Source: Alphaproteobacteria bacterium
Lineage (GTDB): Bacteria > Pseudomonadota > Alphaproteobacteria > Geminicoccales > Geminicoccaceae
NCBI GenBank assembly: GCA_026990035.1
Contig: JALSIM010000005.1
Coordinates: 62,001-126,000, forward strand
Length of the DNA stretch: 64,000 nt
Direction of reading: 5' to 3'
Shown here: positions 9,398-17,661 of the stretch, one piece after another
Numbering within the stretch: the stretch's first letter is position 1
Layout of the letters: the number at the start of each line of letters is the position of its first letter
Notes under the pieces: generated by a model
The model's database searches: none
Told to the model about the DNA's origin: nothing
The model's input: the letters and a program-made list of their open reading frames with translations, nothing else
Position numbers and translations under genes: made by a program

Positions 9398-9426
9398 TTG
9401 ACAGCCCCTTCCCTTCGCCCTAGATG
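9398..9426 (+). promoter_or_regulatory. Sigma-70-type promoter of rplM-rpsI
   Basis: A perfect -35 TTGACA (9398-9403) is followed after exactly 17 bp by TAGATG (9421-9426). It begins 4 bp after the stop of the MFS gene and lies about 120 bp upstream of rplM. That leaves a leader of roughly 115 nt, long enough for ribosomal-protein autoregulation, though I recognise no known leader fold. Confidence 0.65.
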
Positions 9427-9546
9427 TCGCCGGCACCGACGAGCGGCACGGCTCGTCGTACGCGTTTCTGTCGGCCGCCGTCACTCCCTATCGAGGAGCG
9501 GGATGGCCGGGCGGCCGGTCCACGAGCATTGCGGGCAGATACCGAG

Positions 9547-10023
9547 ATGAAGACCTATTCGGCCAAGCCTGCCGACATCGAGCGCGGCTGGTACGTGATC
9601 GACGCGGAAGGCCTGGTCCTCGGCCGGCTGGCGGCGTTCATCGCCGATCGGATCCGCGGCAAGCACAAGCCGATCTGGACGCCGCACATGGACTGCGGTG
9701 ACCATATCGTCGTCGTCAACGCCGAGAAGATCGCCCTCACCGGCAACAAGCGTCAGCAGAAGATCTACTACCGGCACACCGGCTACGCCGGCGGCATCAA
9801 GGAGGAACGGGCCGACAAGATCCTCGCCGGCCGCTTTCCCGAGCGGGTGCTGATCAAGGCGGTGGAGCGGATGATCAGCAAGGGACCGCTCCGCAAGCAG
9901 GTGATGCGCAAGCTGCACGTCTACAAGGGGCCGGAGCATCCGCACCGGGCGCAGAAGCCGGTGGCCATCGACTTCGCGACCCTGAACCGCAAGAACAGCG
10001 TCAAGGAGACGGTCGATGGCTGA
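9547..10023 (+). CDS. rplM: 50S ribosomal protein L13
   Basis: Large-subunit ribosomal protein of 158 residues. Diagnostic segments are [15 protein letters not shown], the [12 protein letters not shown] strand, [12 protein letters not shown] and the basic [21 protein letters not shown] 9547 is the only start that gives the conserved N-terminus MKTYSAKP, which is standard for alphaproteobacterial L13. It overlaps rpsI by 8 bp, the usual rplM-rpsI operon, expressed from the promoter at 9398-9426. Confidence 0.98.
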   Translation: MKTYSAKPADIERGWYVIDAEGLVLGRLAAFIADRIRGKHKPIWTPHMDCGDHIVVVNAEKIALTGNKRQQKIYYRHTGYAGGIKEERADKILAGRFPERVLIKAVERMISKGPLRKQVMRKLHVYKGPEHPHRAQKPVAIDFATLNRKNSVKETVDG

Positions 10024-10507
10024 GACCGAAACCGCTTCCGGCTTCGAGGCCCTGGCCCGGCTCAAGCCCCAGACGCCGGCGGAGACCGAAGTCGCGGCCG
10101 AAGCCCCCAAGCTGGACGAGCTCGGGCGTGCCTATGCCACCGGCGGCCGCAAGGAAGCGACCGCCCGGGTCTGGCTCAAGGCGGGCAGCGGCAAGTTCGT
10201 CGTCAACGGCAAGCCGATGACCGAGTATTTCGCCAGGCCGGTGCTGCAGATGATCGTCAACCAGCCCTTCGCGGCGGTCAACCGGCTCGATCAGTACGAC
10301 GTCCATTGCACCGTCTCGGGCGGCGGTCTTTCCGGTCAGGCGGGGGCCGTGCGGCACGGGGTGAGCCGCGCCCTCGCCGCCTACGATCCGACGCTGCGGC
10401 CGATCCTCAAGTCGGGCGGCTTCCTCACCCGCGACGCCCGTCGCGTGGAGCGCAAGAAATACGGCAAGCCCAAGGCCCGCAAGAGCTTCCAGTTCTCCAA
10501 GCGCTGA
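10016..10507 (+). CDS. rpsI: 30S ribosomal protein S9
   Basis: Small-subunit protein of 163 residues. After an Ala/Glu-rich alphaproteobacterial N-terminal extension, the S9 core starts at [15 protein letters not shown] and continues through [19 protein letters not shown]. It ends in FQFSKR, whose invariant C-terminal Lys-Arg reaches the P-site tRNA. The start ATG overlaps the end of rplM by 8 bp, indicating coupled translation. The gene ends 52 bp before the convergent methyltransferase gene. Confidence 0.98.
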   Translation: MAETETASGFEALARLKPQTPAETEVAAEAPKLDELGRAYATGGRKEATARVWLKAGSGKFVVNGKPMTEYFARPVLQMIVNQPFAAVNRLDQYDVHCTVSGGGLSGQAGAVRHGVSRALAAYDPTLRPILKSGGFLTRDARRVERKKYGKPKARKSFQFSKR

Positions 10508-10515
10508 CCTCCCGC

Positions 10516-10555
10516 GGCCGCCGCTCGCGGCGGCCCGGCGCCGGCCCGCCTCTTT
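10516..10555 (+). terminator. Candidate terminator hairpin after rpsI
   Basis: GGCCGCC (10516-10522) and GGCGGCC (10529-10535) can pair around a 6-nt loop, and CCGGCGCCGG follows directly; a CTCTTTT run comes a few bases later. The spacing to the T-run is longer than in a classic intrinsic terminator, but the position between convergent genes fits. Moderate to low certainty. Confidence 0.35.
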
Positions 10556-10559
10556 TCCG

Positions 10560-11201
10560 TCAGTCCGCCCCCGCTTCGCCGCGGCGGCGGAACAACACAT
10601 AGGTGAAGGGTTGCCGGACGCCGGCCGGGGTCACGTGGACGTGACGGCGGTCGGCGATCGGAACCAGCAGATCGGCGAAGCTCCGACCGAGCCCGGCGGC
10701 ATCGAAGCGCATCACCGGCAGACCGCTGCACCGCGGCGGCGCGTCGGGGGCGAAGGTGGCGACGATCGCCAGCCCCCCGGCCGCCAGCGCCCGGTCCAGC
10801 GTCGCCCGGTAGGCGATCCGGTCGGCCTCCTCGACCAGGAAATGGAAGACCGCCCGGTCGTGCCACAGGGCGTAGCGGCGCGAGGGCCGCCAGCGGGTCA
10901 CGTCCGCTACTTCCCACCGCACCGCACCGGCGCGTTCGCCGAGCCTCCGTTTCGCCGGCTCGAAGGCCGGCGCGGCGATGTCGAGAACGGTGAGATCGCG
11001 GAAGCCCTCCGCCAACAGATGATCGGCCAGCGTCGAGGCGCCGCCGCCGACGTCGACGAGCGGCGCCTCGGGAGGAAGCTCCGCCAGGCGAATCAGCTCG
11101 AGAGAGGTCTCCGGCACCGGCTCGTACCAGCTCACCCGCTCGGCCTCCCGATCCGTCCACACCCGCTGCCAGTGATGTTCGCGCGTCTCCGCCCCGGTCA
11201 C
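10560..11201 (-). CDS. Class I SAM-dependent methyltransferase
   Basis: A 213-residue methyltransferase with unknown substrate. GTG 11201 is preferred because GGAAGGAG sits at ideal distance and conservation begins here (HHWQRVWTDREAERVSWYEP); the frame is open much further upstream but looks non-coding. Motif I is PLVDVGGGASTLADHL, motif II is DLTVLDIAAPAFEPAK, and VRWEVADVTRW supplies the post-II acidic residue. LWHDRAVFHFLVEEADR corresponds to motif IV and replaces a nucleic-acid-type NPPY, which favours a small molecule or protein substrate. Monocistronic, convergent with rpsI and divergent from ribokinase. Confidence 0.85.
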   Translation of the reverse strand: MTGAETREHHWQRVWTDREAERVSWYEPVPETSLELIRLAELPPEAPLVDVGGGASTLADHLLAEGFRDLTVLDIAAPAFEPAKRRLGERAGAVRWEVADVTRWRPSRRYALWHDRAVFHFLVEEADRIAYRATLDRALAAGGLAIVATFAPDAPPRCSGLPVMRFDAAGLGRSFADLLVPIADRRHVHVTPAGVRQPFTYVLFRRRGEAGAD

Positions 11202-11331
11202 CGCCTCGCTCCTTCCGTGGTCTGCCCGTGCTCTGCCGGGATATGGGCCCGACGCCGCGCCCGGCAACGGACTCGACTCGCGGCTCCCGGCTCCCGATAA
11301 CTCGACCGACCGCTGGCGGAGGGACTCGTCG

Positions 11332-12249
11332 ATGCTCCTCGTTCTCGGCTCCATCAACGCCGATCTTCTGTTCCGGGTGAAGGCGCTGCCGCGCCCCGGG
11401 GAAACCGTGCTCTGCCCCGAATACGCCTTCGCCCCCGGCGGCAAGGGGGCCAATCAGGCCGCGGCGGCCGCCAAGGCCGGCGCCGAGGTGCGTTTCGTCG
11501 GCAATGTCGGCGCCGACGCCTACGGGCCGGTGGTGCGCGAGCTGCTGCGCGATGCCGGTGTCGAGGTCTCGGGACTCGGAACCGTCGATCGGCCGACGGC
11601 GATCGCCGTGATCGGGGTCGACGAGCGGGGCGAGAACGCGATCATCGTCGCCAGCGGCGCCAATCTCGAAACCCGTGCCGCGCAGGTGCCGGACAGGATG
11701 CTGGGCGTGGGCACCACCGTCCTCTGCCAGAACGAGATCCGCCCCGAGGAAAGCTTCGCCCTCCTGCGCCGGGCCCGGGCACGCGGCGCGCGGACCATCC
11801 TCAATCTGGCTCCGGCCGGGCCGGTCCCCGAGGCGGTCCTCGAGGCGCTCGACATTCTGGTGGTCAACGAGATCGAGGCCGCGGCGGCCGCCGGTCACGA
11901 GGCGGCGGAGCCGGAGACACTCGCCCGCGAGCTCCACGCGCGCTTCGGCCTCACCTGCGTCGTCACCCTCGGCCCCCGGGGCGCGTTGACCGTGGGGTCG
12001 GAGGGAACCCTCCGGATACCCCCCCTGGCGGTCGAACCGGTGGACACCACCGGCGCCGGCGACGCCTTCGTCGGTGTTCTGGCCGCCTTCCTGGATCGCG
12101 GCACCTCGCTCGCCGACTCCCTGCACCGGGCCACCGTAGCCGCCGGGCTCGCCTGCGAGCAGGTCGGCGCCCAGACCGCCCAGCCCCGTGACGCGGAGAT
12201 CGAAGCCCGTCTCAGCGACTGCCCTCCTCCGACCCTCCTTCGGGAGTGA
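11332..12249 (+). CDS. rbsK: Ribokinase (PfkB family sugar kinase)
   Basis: Phosphorylates D-ribose at O5 for entry into the pentose phosphate pathway. The 305-residue chain has the N-terminal GSINADLLFRV, the substrate-binding GGKGANQA near residue 36, the anion-hole signature DTTGAGDAFVG with the catalytic Asp, and the N-E motif VVNEIEA. Family and length agree with ribokinase rather than fructokinase. No ribose transporter is adjacent. The gene is alone on its strand, in front of a small unknown gene. Confidence 0.88.
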   Translation: MLLVLGSINADLLFRVKALPRPGETVLCPEYAFAPGGKGANQAAAAAKAGAEVRFVGNVGADAYGPVVRELLRDAGVEVSGLGTVDRPTAIAVIGVDERGENAIIVASGANLETRAAQVPDRMLGVGTTVLCQNEIRPEESFALLRRARARGARTILNLAPAGPVPEAVLEALDILVVNEIEAAAAAGHEAAEPETLARELHARFGLTCVVTLGPRGALTVGSEGTLRIPPLAVEPVDTTGAGDAFVGVLAAFLDRGTSLADSLHRATVAAGLACEQVGAQTAQPRDAEIEARLSDCPPPTLLRE

Positions 12250-12407
12250 TCGTCTCGCCCCCACCGGCCATGACGTCGGATCGGAATGCATCCCCGAGTG
12301 TGCCCTTCCTCACTTCCGCCGGCGGTCCCTTCCCCCATAAATCCATCGTTAAGAAGATCCGGCCAGTTTCGATGCCCGGATACGCGGCAGTGGAAGGGAA
12401 ATGTCTC

Positions 12408-12590
12408 ATGGTCTGGTGGATCGTCGCCAAGATGGACCCGCAGCGCCCCCGCGAGGGTGGGGTCGCCGTCCCCGCCGATCGGGTAGGCCCGTTCGCCACC
12501 CCCGACGAGGCGGAGGTCGAACGCCGGCGCCTCGCCCGGGAACGCCGGCAGTCGACGAAAGATCTGCGGATCGTCTGCGATTTCAGTTAG
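12408..12590 (+). CDS. Small hypothetical protein
   Basis: A 60-residue protein beginning VWWIVAKMDPQ after the start Met, with ATG 12408 preceded by GGAAGGGA. The frame is open upstream to 12246, overlapping rbsK by 4 bp, but that stretch is Pro/Ser-rich and unlikely to be translated. The pattern WWIVAK ... VGPFATPDEAEVERRRLARE is a short strand-loop-helix, resembling the small cytoplasmic proteins with a strand followed by a GPF(A/D)T-x-x-EAE helix. I do not recognise a named family. No membrane segment. Confidence 0.5.
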   Translation: MVWWIVAKMDPQRPREGGVAVPADRVGPFATPDEAEVERRRLARERRQSTKDLRIVCDFS

Positions 12591-12672
12591 CGGGCGGCGC
12601 TGCGCCTCGCGCCCACGCCCGGGCCCGCCCCGCACCGCGAGGGTGAACCGCGGCCAGGTCGCCGCATCGGGC

Positions 12673-12701
12673 TTGCCTCCGGCCACCCCAAACATGCTAT
12701 A
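12673..12701 (+). promoter_or_regulatory. Candidate promoter of the CoA-ligase / Liv locus
   Basis: TTGCCT (12673-12678), 17 bp, then GCTATA (12696-12701) in the motif TGCTATAGG. This is in a 220-bp non-coding stretch about 110 bp before the acyl-CoA synthetase start. The same CTATAGG core is seen in front of acnA. The -10 register is uncertain. Confidence 0.4.
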
Positions 12702-12810
12702 GGTCCGCTGGCGGTCGAGGGCGGGAGGTGACGGCCAGCGCACCGGGGGAGGATTCCCTGTCGCCACCCGACGGGACCGCGCCCTCTTGGACAGCGGACG
12801 TCGGAGACCC

Positions 12811-14736
12811 ATGCAGCTTCCGGTGCTCGACGAACTCGATACCTTTCCCAAGCTCCTGCTCCACAACGCCGCCAACTGGCCCGACGAAGTGGCGATGCGG
12901 GAAAAGGAGTACGGGATCTGGAACAGCTACACCTGGCGCGACTACTGCGAGCGGGTGCGGGAAATCGCCTGCGGGCTGAAGGCCCTCGGCCTCGACCGCG
13001 GGGAGGTGGTGGCGATCATCGGCCGCAACCGCCCGAACTGGGTCTGGAGCGAACTCGCCGCCCACAGCCTCGGGGCCGTCACCATGGGCATTTACGAGGA
13101 TGTCCTCGCCCAGGAGGCCGGCTACCTGCTGACCTACTCGAAGGCCCGCATCGTCGTCGCCGAGGACGAGGAGCAGGTGGACAAGATGCTGGAGCTCGGC
13201 TCCGGCATCCCCGAGGTGCGCTGGATCGTCTATCACGACGATCGCGGGATGCGGAAATACGACGATCCGCGCCTCGTGAGCTGGCAGCAGCTCGCCGAAC
13301 GCGGAGCCGCGCTCCGGGCGGAGCGGCCGATGCTGTTCGAGGAGGAGGTGGCCGCCGGACGTGGCGAGGACGTGGCGATGCTCTGCACCACCTCGGGCAC
13401 CACCGCCAATCCCAAGCTGGCGATGCTCCAGCACCGACCCTTCCTGCGGCACATGACCACCTATCTGGCGGTCGATCCCCGTGAACCCACCGACGAATAC
13501 GTGAGCATCCTGCCCCTGCCCTGGATCATGGAACAGGTCTACGTGGTGGCGATGCCGCTCCTGTGCCGGATCCGGGTGAGCTTCCCCGAGAGCGCGGAAA
13601 CGGCGATGCAGGATCTGCGGGAGATCGGTCCGACCCACGTCCTCCTGGCCCCCCGGGTGTGGGAGCAGACGGCGGCCGACATCCGCGCCCGCATCATGGA
13701 TGCCAATCGCGTCAACCAGACGATCTTCGATTTCGCCCTCAAGATCGGCTACGAAGCGGTCGAAAAAGGGAAGCGATCCTGGCTCGCCGAGGTGCTGCTG
13801 TTCGGCGCGCTGCGCGATCGGCTCGGCTTTTCGCGCCTCAAATCCGCCGCCACCGGCGGCGCCGCGCTCGGCCCCGACACCTTCCGCTTCTTCCTCGCCA
13901 TGGGCGTGCCGCTCAAGCAGCTCTACGGCCAAACCGAGGCCTGCGGGGCCTATACCATCCAGAAGGGCGGCGAGCTCGATTTCGACAGCTCCGGGGTCCC
14001 CTTCCCGGAATGCGAGGTGCGGATCGCCGATCCCGACGAGCAGGGTCTGGGCGAGATCCAGGCGAAGACCCCGGGCATGTTCGAGGGATACTTCGAAAAC
14101 GAGGAAGCGACCCGCGAGACGATGACCGAGGACGGCTTCCTCAAAACCGGCGACGGTGGCTATTTCGACGCCCGGGGGCGGCTCGTGGTGGTCGATCGTC
14201 TGAAGGACATGGCCACGACCTCGACGGGCATCAAGTTCTCGCCCCAATACATCGAGAACAAGCTCAAATTCTCTCCCTTCATCGGCGAGGCGGTGGTCCT
14301 CGGCAATGGCCGACCCTGGCTCGCGGCGATCGTCTGCATCCGCTATTCGATGGTCTCCAAATGGGCCGAGAACCGCGGCATCGCCTACACCAACTACCAG
14401 AATCTGGCGGCCAATCCGCGGGTCTACGAACTGCTCGCCGACGAACTCGAGAAGGTCAACGCCAGCCTGCCCGAGGCCCAGCGCATCCGCCGGTTCGTGC
14501 TGCTGCACAAGGAGCTCGACCCCGACGACGGCGAGGTCACCCGGACCCGCAAGGTCCGTCGCGGGGTCATCGACGACCGCTACGGGCCGGTGATCGAGGC
14601 CATCTACGGCGGGCTGCCGGAAGTCCATTTCCGGGGCGAGGTCACCTTCGAGGACGGACGCAAGGGGGTGCTGGAGGCCGATCTCGTGATCCGCGACACG
14701 GCGGCCCACGCCGGCGCGCCGGCGGCGGCGGCCTAG
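12811..14736 (+). CDS. AMP-dependent long-chain acyl-CoA synthetase
   Basis: Activates a carboxylic acid to its CoA thioester through an acyl-adenylate; 641 residues, ANL superfamily. Start ATG 12811 follows TCGGAG. Core motifs are the P-loop-like CTTSGTTANPKLAM, LKQLYGQTEACGAY (A5 motif) and LKTGDGGYFD with the ribose-binding Asp; the hinge region reads LVVVDRLKDM and the C-terminal Lys-bearing loop is RTRKVRRGVI. The P-loop lacks the more usual TGxPKG end (NPKLA). It is the first gene of a plus-strand locus with a full branched-chain-type ABC transporter (5 bp to the next gene), a conserved alphaproteobacterial grouping in which the imported acid may be activated on entry. Substrate unknown. 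Confidence 0.88.
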   Translation: MQLPVLDELDTFPKLLLHNAANWPDEVAMREKEYGIWNSYTWRDYCERVREIACGLKALGLDRGEVVAIIGRNRPNWVWSELAAHSLGAVTMGIYEDVLAQEAGYLLTYSKARIVVAEDEEQVDKMLELGSGIPEVRWIVYHDDRGMRKYDDPRLVSWQQLAERGAALRAERPMLFEEEVAAGRGEDVAMLCTTSGTTANPKLAMLQHRPFLRHMTTYLAVDPREPTDEYVSILPLPWIMEQVYVVAMPLLCRIRVSFPESAETAMQDLREIGPTHVLLAPRVWEQTAADIRARIMDANRVNQTIFDFALKIGYEAVEKGKRSWLAEVLLFGALRDRLGFSRLKSAATGGAALGPDTFRFFLAMGVPLKQLYGQTEACGAYTIQKGGELDFDSSGVPFPECEVRIADPDEQGLGEIQAKTPGMFEGYFENEEATRETMTEDGFLKTGDGGYFDARGRLVVVDRLKDMATTSTGIKFSPQYIENKLKFSPFIGEAVVLGNGRPWLAAIVCIRYSMVSKWAENRGIAYTNYQNLAANPRVYELLADELEKVNASLPEAQRIRRFVLLHKELDPDDGEVTRTRKVRRGVIDDRYGPVIEAIYGGLPEVHFRGEVTFEDGRKGVLEADLVIRDTAAHAGAPAAAA

Positions 14737-14740
14737 ACCG

Positions 14741-15562
14741 ATGAGCGGTGTCCAGCAGCGGGAAAGCGCCGTCCAGCGCAAGCGCCACATCGGCGATGTA
14801 CTGCTGGCGGCGGAGAACATCGGCCTGCGCTTCGGCGGTGTGCAGGCCCTGGCCGGGGTGAGCTTCGACATCCGCGAGGGCGAGATCCGCGCCATCATCG
14901 GCCCCAACGGCGCCGGCAAGTCCTCGATGCTCAACGTGATCAACGGCTTCTACCAGCCGCAGGAGGGGCACATCGTCTGGCGGGGCCAGCGCATGCGCCG
15001 GATGCGACCCCATTTCGCGGCCCGGAACGGCATCGCCCGCACCTTCCAGAACATCGCCCTGTTCAAGGGCATGACCACCCTCGACAACATCATGACCGGG
15101 CGCATGCTCAAGATGCGGGCGACGATGCTCGAGCAGGCGGTCTTCTGGGGCCGTGCCCGGCGCGAGGAACTCGAGCATCGGGCGTTCGTCGAACGGATCA
15201 TCGATTTTCTCGAGATCCCGCACATCCGCAACGTGCCGGTCGGCAAGCTGCCCTACGGCCTGCAGAAGCGGGTGGAGCTCGCCCGCGCGCTCGCCATGGA
15301 GCCGACCCTCCTCCTCCTCGACGAGCCGATGGCCGGGATGAACCTCGAGGAAAAGGAGGACATGTGCCGCTACATCCTCGACGTGAACGAGGAATTCGGC
15401 ACCACGGTGGCGTTGATCGAACACGATATGGGGGTGGTCATGGACATCTCCGACCGGGTGGTGGTGCTCGATTACGGGCGCCTCCTCGCCGACGGGCCAC
15501 CCGAGGAGGTCCGACGGGATCCCGAGGTGATCAAGGCCTATCTCGGCGTGTCCCAGGACTGA
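14741..15562 (+). CDS. livG: ABC transporter ATP-binding protein, LivG type
   Basis: One of two ATPases of a branched-chain amino-acid-type (HAAT) importer, located on the inner face of the membrane. 273 residues. Walker A GPNGAGKS at 54-61, the LivG-specific ARTFQNIALF after the Q-loop, a modified signature LPYGLQKRVELARAL in place of LSYGEQRRLEIARAL, Walker B LLLLDEPMAGMN, and the H-loop IEHDMGVVM. An N-terminal extension of about 20 residues is longer than usual. It lies 5 bp after the acyl-CoA synthetase and 30 bp before the permease, consistent with an operon. Confidence 0.92.
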   Translation: MSGVQQRESAVQRKRHIGDVLLAAENIGLRFGGVQALAGVSFDIREGEIRAIIGPNGAGKSSMLNVINGFYQPQEGHIVWRGQRMRRMRPHFAARNGIARTFQNIALFKGMTTLDNIMTGRMLKMRATMLEQAVFWGRARREELEHRAFVERIIDFLEIPHIRNVPVGKLPYGLQKRVELARALAMEPTLLLLDEPMAGMNLEEKEDMCRYILDVNEEFGTTVALIEHDMGVVMDISDRVVVLDYGRLLADGPPEEVRRDPEVIKAYLGVSQD

Positions 15563-15592
15563 GGCGGAAAGCGGGAGGGAAACGGACGGATC

Positions 15593-16528
15593 ATGGAGAC
15601 CCTGTCGGCGGTACTGGTCGAACCCTTCGTGGCCATCGCCGAGGCGCCGATGTTCTTCTTCGAGGTGCTGATCGGCGGGCTGCTCTCGGGAGTGATGTAC
15701 GCTCTCGTGGCCCTCGGCTTCGTGCTGATCTTCAAGGCTTCGGGCGTCTTCAACTTCGCCCAGGGGGCGATGGTCCTCTTCGCCGCCCTGTTCTTCGTCG
15801 GCTTCATCGACCTCGGCTGGCCGATCTGGCTCTCCCTGGTCGTCACCGTCGGGGTGATGGTCCTCCTCGCCCTGGTCATCGAACGGGCGGTGCTGCGGCC
15901 GCTGGTCAACCAGGATCCCATCATCCTGTTCATGGCCACCATCGGCATCACCTTCTTCCTCGACGGCTTCGGCCAGACCCTCTGGGGCAGCGACGTCCGC
16001 CGTCTCGATATCGGCATCCCCGACGATCCGCTGATCGTCGCCGGCCTCTACGTCAACCAGTTCGACATCTACGCCGCCGTCATCTGCGGCCTGCTGGTGC
16101 TGGGACTCGCGCTCTTCTTCCAGTTCACGCCGACCGGGCGGGCGCTGCGGGCGGTGGCCGACGATCATCAGGCGGCGATGAGTGTCGGCGTGCCGCTCAA
16201 CGTCATCTGGGCGATCGTCTGGACGGTGGCGGGGATCGTCGGCCTGGTCGCCGGAATCATGTGGGGGGCGAAGCTCGGGGTTCAGTTCAACCTCGCCCTG
16301 ATCGCCCTCAAGGCCCTGCCGGTGCTCATCCTGGGTGGGTTCACCTCGGTTCCCGGGGCGATCGTCGGCGGCCTCATCATCGGCGCCGGGGAGAAGGTCG
16401 CCGAGGTCTTCTGGGGCGAGGTCCTCGGCGGCGCGATCGAGGACTGGTTCGCCTACATGCTCGCCATGGTCTTCCTGCTGTTCCGCCCGCAGGGCCTGTT
16501 CGGCGAGAAAATCATCGAGCGGGTGTGA
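15593..16528 (+). CDS. livH: ABC transporter permease, LivH type
   Basis: Inner-membrane channel subunit of the importer; 311 residues with about eight hydrophobic helices. LIGGLLSGVMYALVALGFVL at the first helix and FNFAQGAMV are classic LivH signatures, as is the coupling-loop region TGRALRAVADDHQAAMSVGV and the downstream LGGFTSVPGAIVGGLIIG. The N-terminal 25 residues precede the usual LivH start and carry an amphipathic segment. Followed 3 bp later by livM. Confidence 0.93.
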   Translation: METLSAVLVEPFVAIAEAPMFFFEVLIGGLLSGVMYALVALGFVLIFKASGVFNFAQGAMVLFAALFFVGFIDLGWPIWLSLVVTVGVMVLLALVIERAVLRPLVNQDPIILFMATIGITFFLDGFGQTLWGSDVRRLDIGIPDDPLIVAGLYVNQFDIYAAVICGLLVLGLALFFQFTPTGRALRAVADDHQAAMSVGVPLNVIWAIVWTVAGIVGLVAGIMWGAKLGVQFNLALIALKALPVLILGGFTSVPGAIVGGLIIGAGEKVAEVFWGEVLGGAIEDWFAYMLAMVFLLFRPQGLFGEKIIERV

Positions 16529-16531
16529 CCG

Positions 16532-17611
16532 ATGATCTATCGCGAAACCGGTCAGTTCAAGACGAGCTACGCCGCCGACCAGGCGATCTTCCCGATCGCC
16601 CAGGACCGCCTGGGGATGCTGGTGATCCTGGCGGTGGCCTTCGTCGCGGTGCCGCTGATGGCGAGCGACTACTGGCTCACCACCATCCTGCTGCCGTTCG
16701 TCATCTACGGGCTCGCCGCCCTCGGGCTCAACATCCTCACCGGCTATGCCGGCCAGCTTTCGCTGGGCACCGGCGGGTTCATGGCCTGCGGGGCGTTCGC
16801 CGCCTACAAGCTCGCCACCGCCTTCCCGGAGCTGCACGTGCTGGTGGTGTTCGCCCTCTCGGGGCTGATCACCGCCGCCGTGGGAATGCTGTTCGGGCTG
16901 CCGAGCCTCAGGATCAAGGGCTTCTATCTGGCCGTGGCCACTCTCGCCGCCCAGTTTTTCCTCCTCTGGCTGTTCAACAAGGTGCCCTGGTTCACCAACT
17001 ACAGCTCTTCGGGAGTGATCAGCGCTCCGCCGCTGGCGATCTGGGGCGAGACCTACGTCACCGGCTTCGAGGCGACGCCGCGGGCCAAGTACCTGTTCGC
17101 CCTCACCGTGGTCACCCTGCTGGCGCTCGCCGCCAAGAACATGACCCGGCTCAAGATCGGTCGCGCCTGGATGGCCATCCGCGACATGGACATCGCCGCC
17201 GAGATCATCGGCATCCGCCCTCTCGCCACCAAGCTTTCGGCCTTCGCCGTGAGCTCCTTTTACTGCGGCGTCGCCGGCGCCCTCTGGGCCTTCGCCTACA
17301 CCGGAGCCGTCGAAGCCCTGGCCTTCGACATCAACGTCAGCTTCCGCATCCTGTTCATGATCATCATCGGCGGGCTGGGCTCGATCCTCGGCTCGTTCCT
17401 CGGTGCCGGTTTCATCGTCCTGCTGCCGATCTTCCTCAACAACGCGCTGCTCGCGATGGGGATGGCGGAAGCGGTGGCCCTGGCCTCGCATCTCGAGTTC
17501 ATGATCATGGGCGCGCTGATCATCCTCTTCCTGATCGTCGAGCCGCACGGCCTCGCCCGGCTCTGGCAGATCCTCAAGGAGAAGCTCCGAAAGTGGCCGT
17601 TCCCCTATTAG
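16532..17611 (+). CDS. livM: ABC transporter permease, LivM type
   Basis: Second channel subunit of the importer; 359 residues. Signature segments: LGLNILTGYAGQLSLGTGGF, the LPSLRIKGFYLAVATLAAQF stretch, and the coupling helix AWMAIRDMDIAAEIIGI followed by KLSAFAVSSFYCGVAGALW. C-terminal IIGGLGSILGSFLGAGFI is typical of LivM. The N-terminal 25 residues (YRETGQFKTSYAADQAIFP) are a conserved cytoplasmic extension of the alphaproteobacterial subgroup rather than a targeting signal. Start ATG 16532. Confidence 0.93.
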   Translation: MIYRETGQFKTSYAADQAIFPIAQDRLGMLVILAVAFVAVPLMASDYWLTTILLPFVIYGLAALGLNILTGYAGQLSLGTGGFMACGAFAAYKLATAFPELHVLVVFALSGLITAAVGMLFGLPSLRIKGFYLAVATLAAQFFLLWLFNKVPWFTNYSSSGVISAPPLAIWGETYVTGFEATPRAKYLFALTVVTLLALAAKNMTRLKIGRAWMAIRDMDIAAEIIGIRPLATKLSAFAVSSFYCGVAGALWAFAYTGAVEALAFDINVSFRILFMIIIGGLGSILGSFLGAGFIVLLPIFLNNALLAMGMAEAVALASHLEFMIMGALIILFLIVEPHGLARLWQILKEKLRKWPFPY

Positions 17612-17661
17612 GATGGAGCGTGTAAACCATTGAACACACCATCGCTACGGGAGGTGACACC

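Noticed and set aside
14642-17548. 968-codon minus-strand frame opposite livG-livH-livM
   Set aside because: Composition artefact (Glu/Asp/Gln/His-rich repeats) against three well-conserved transporter genes.
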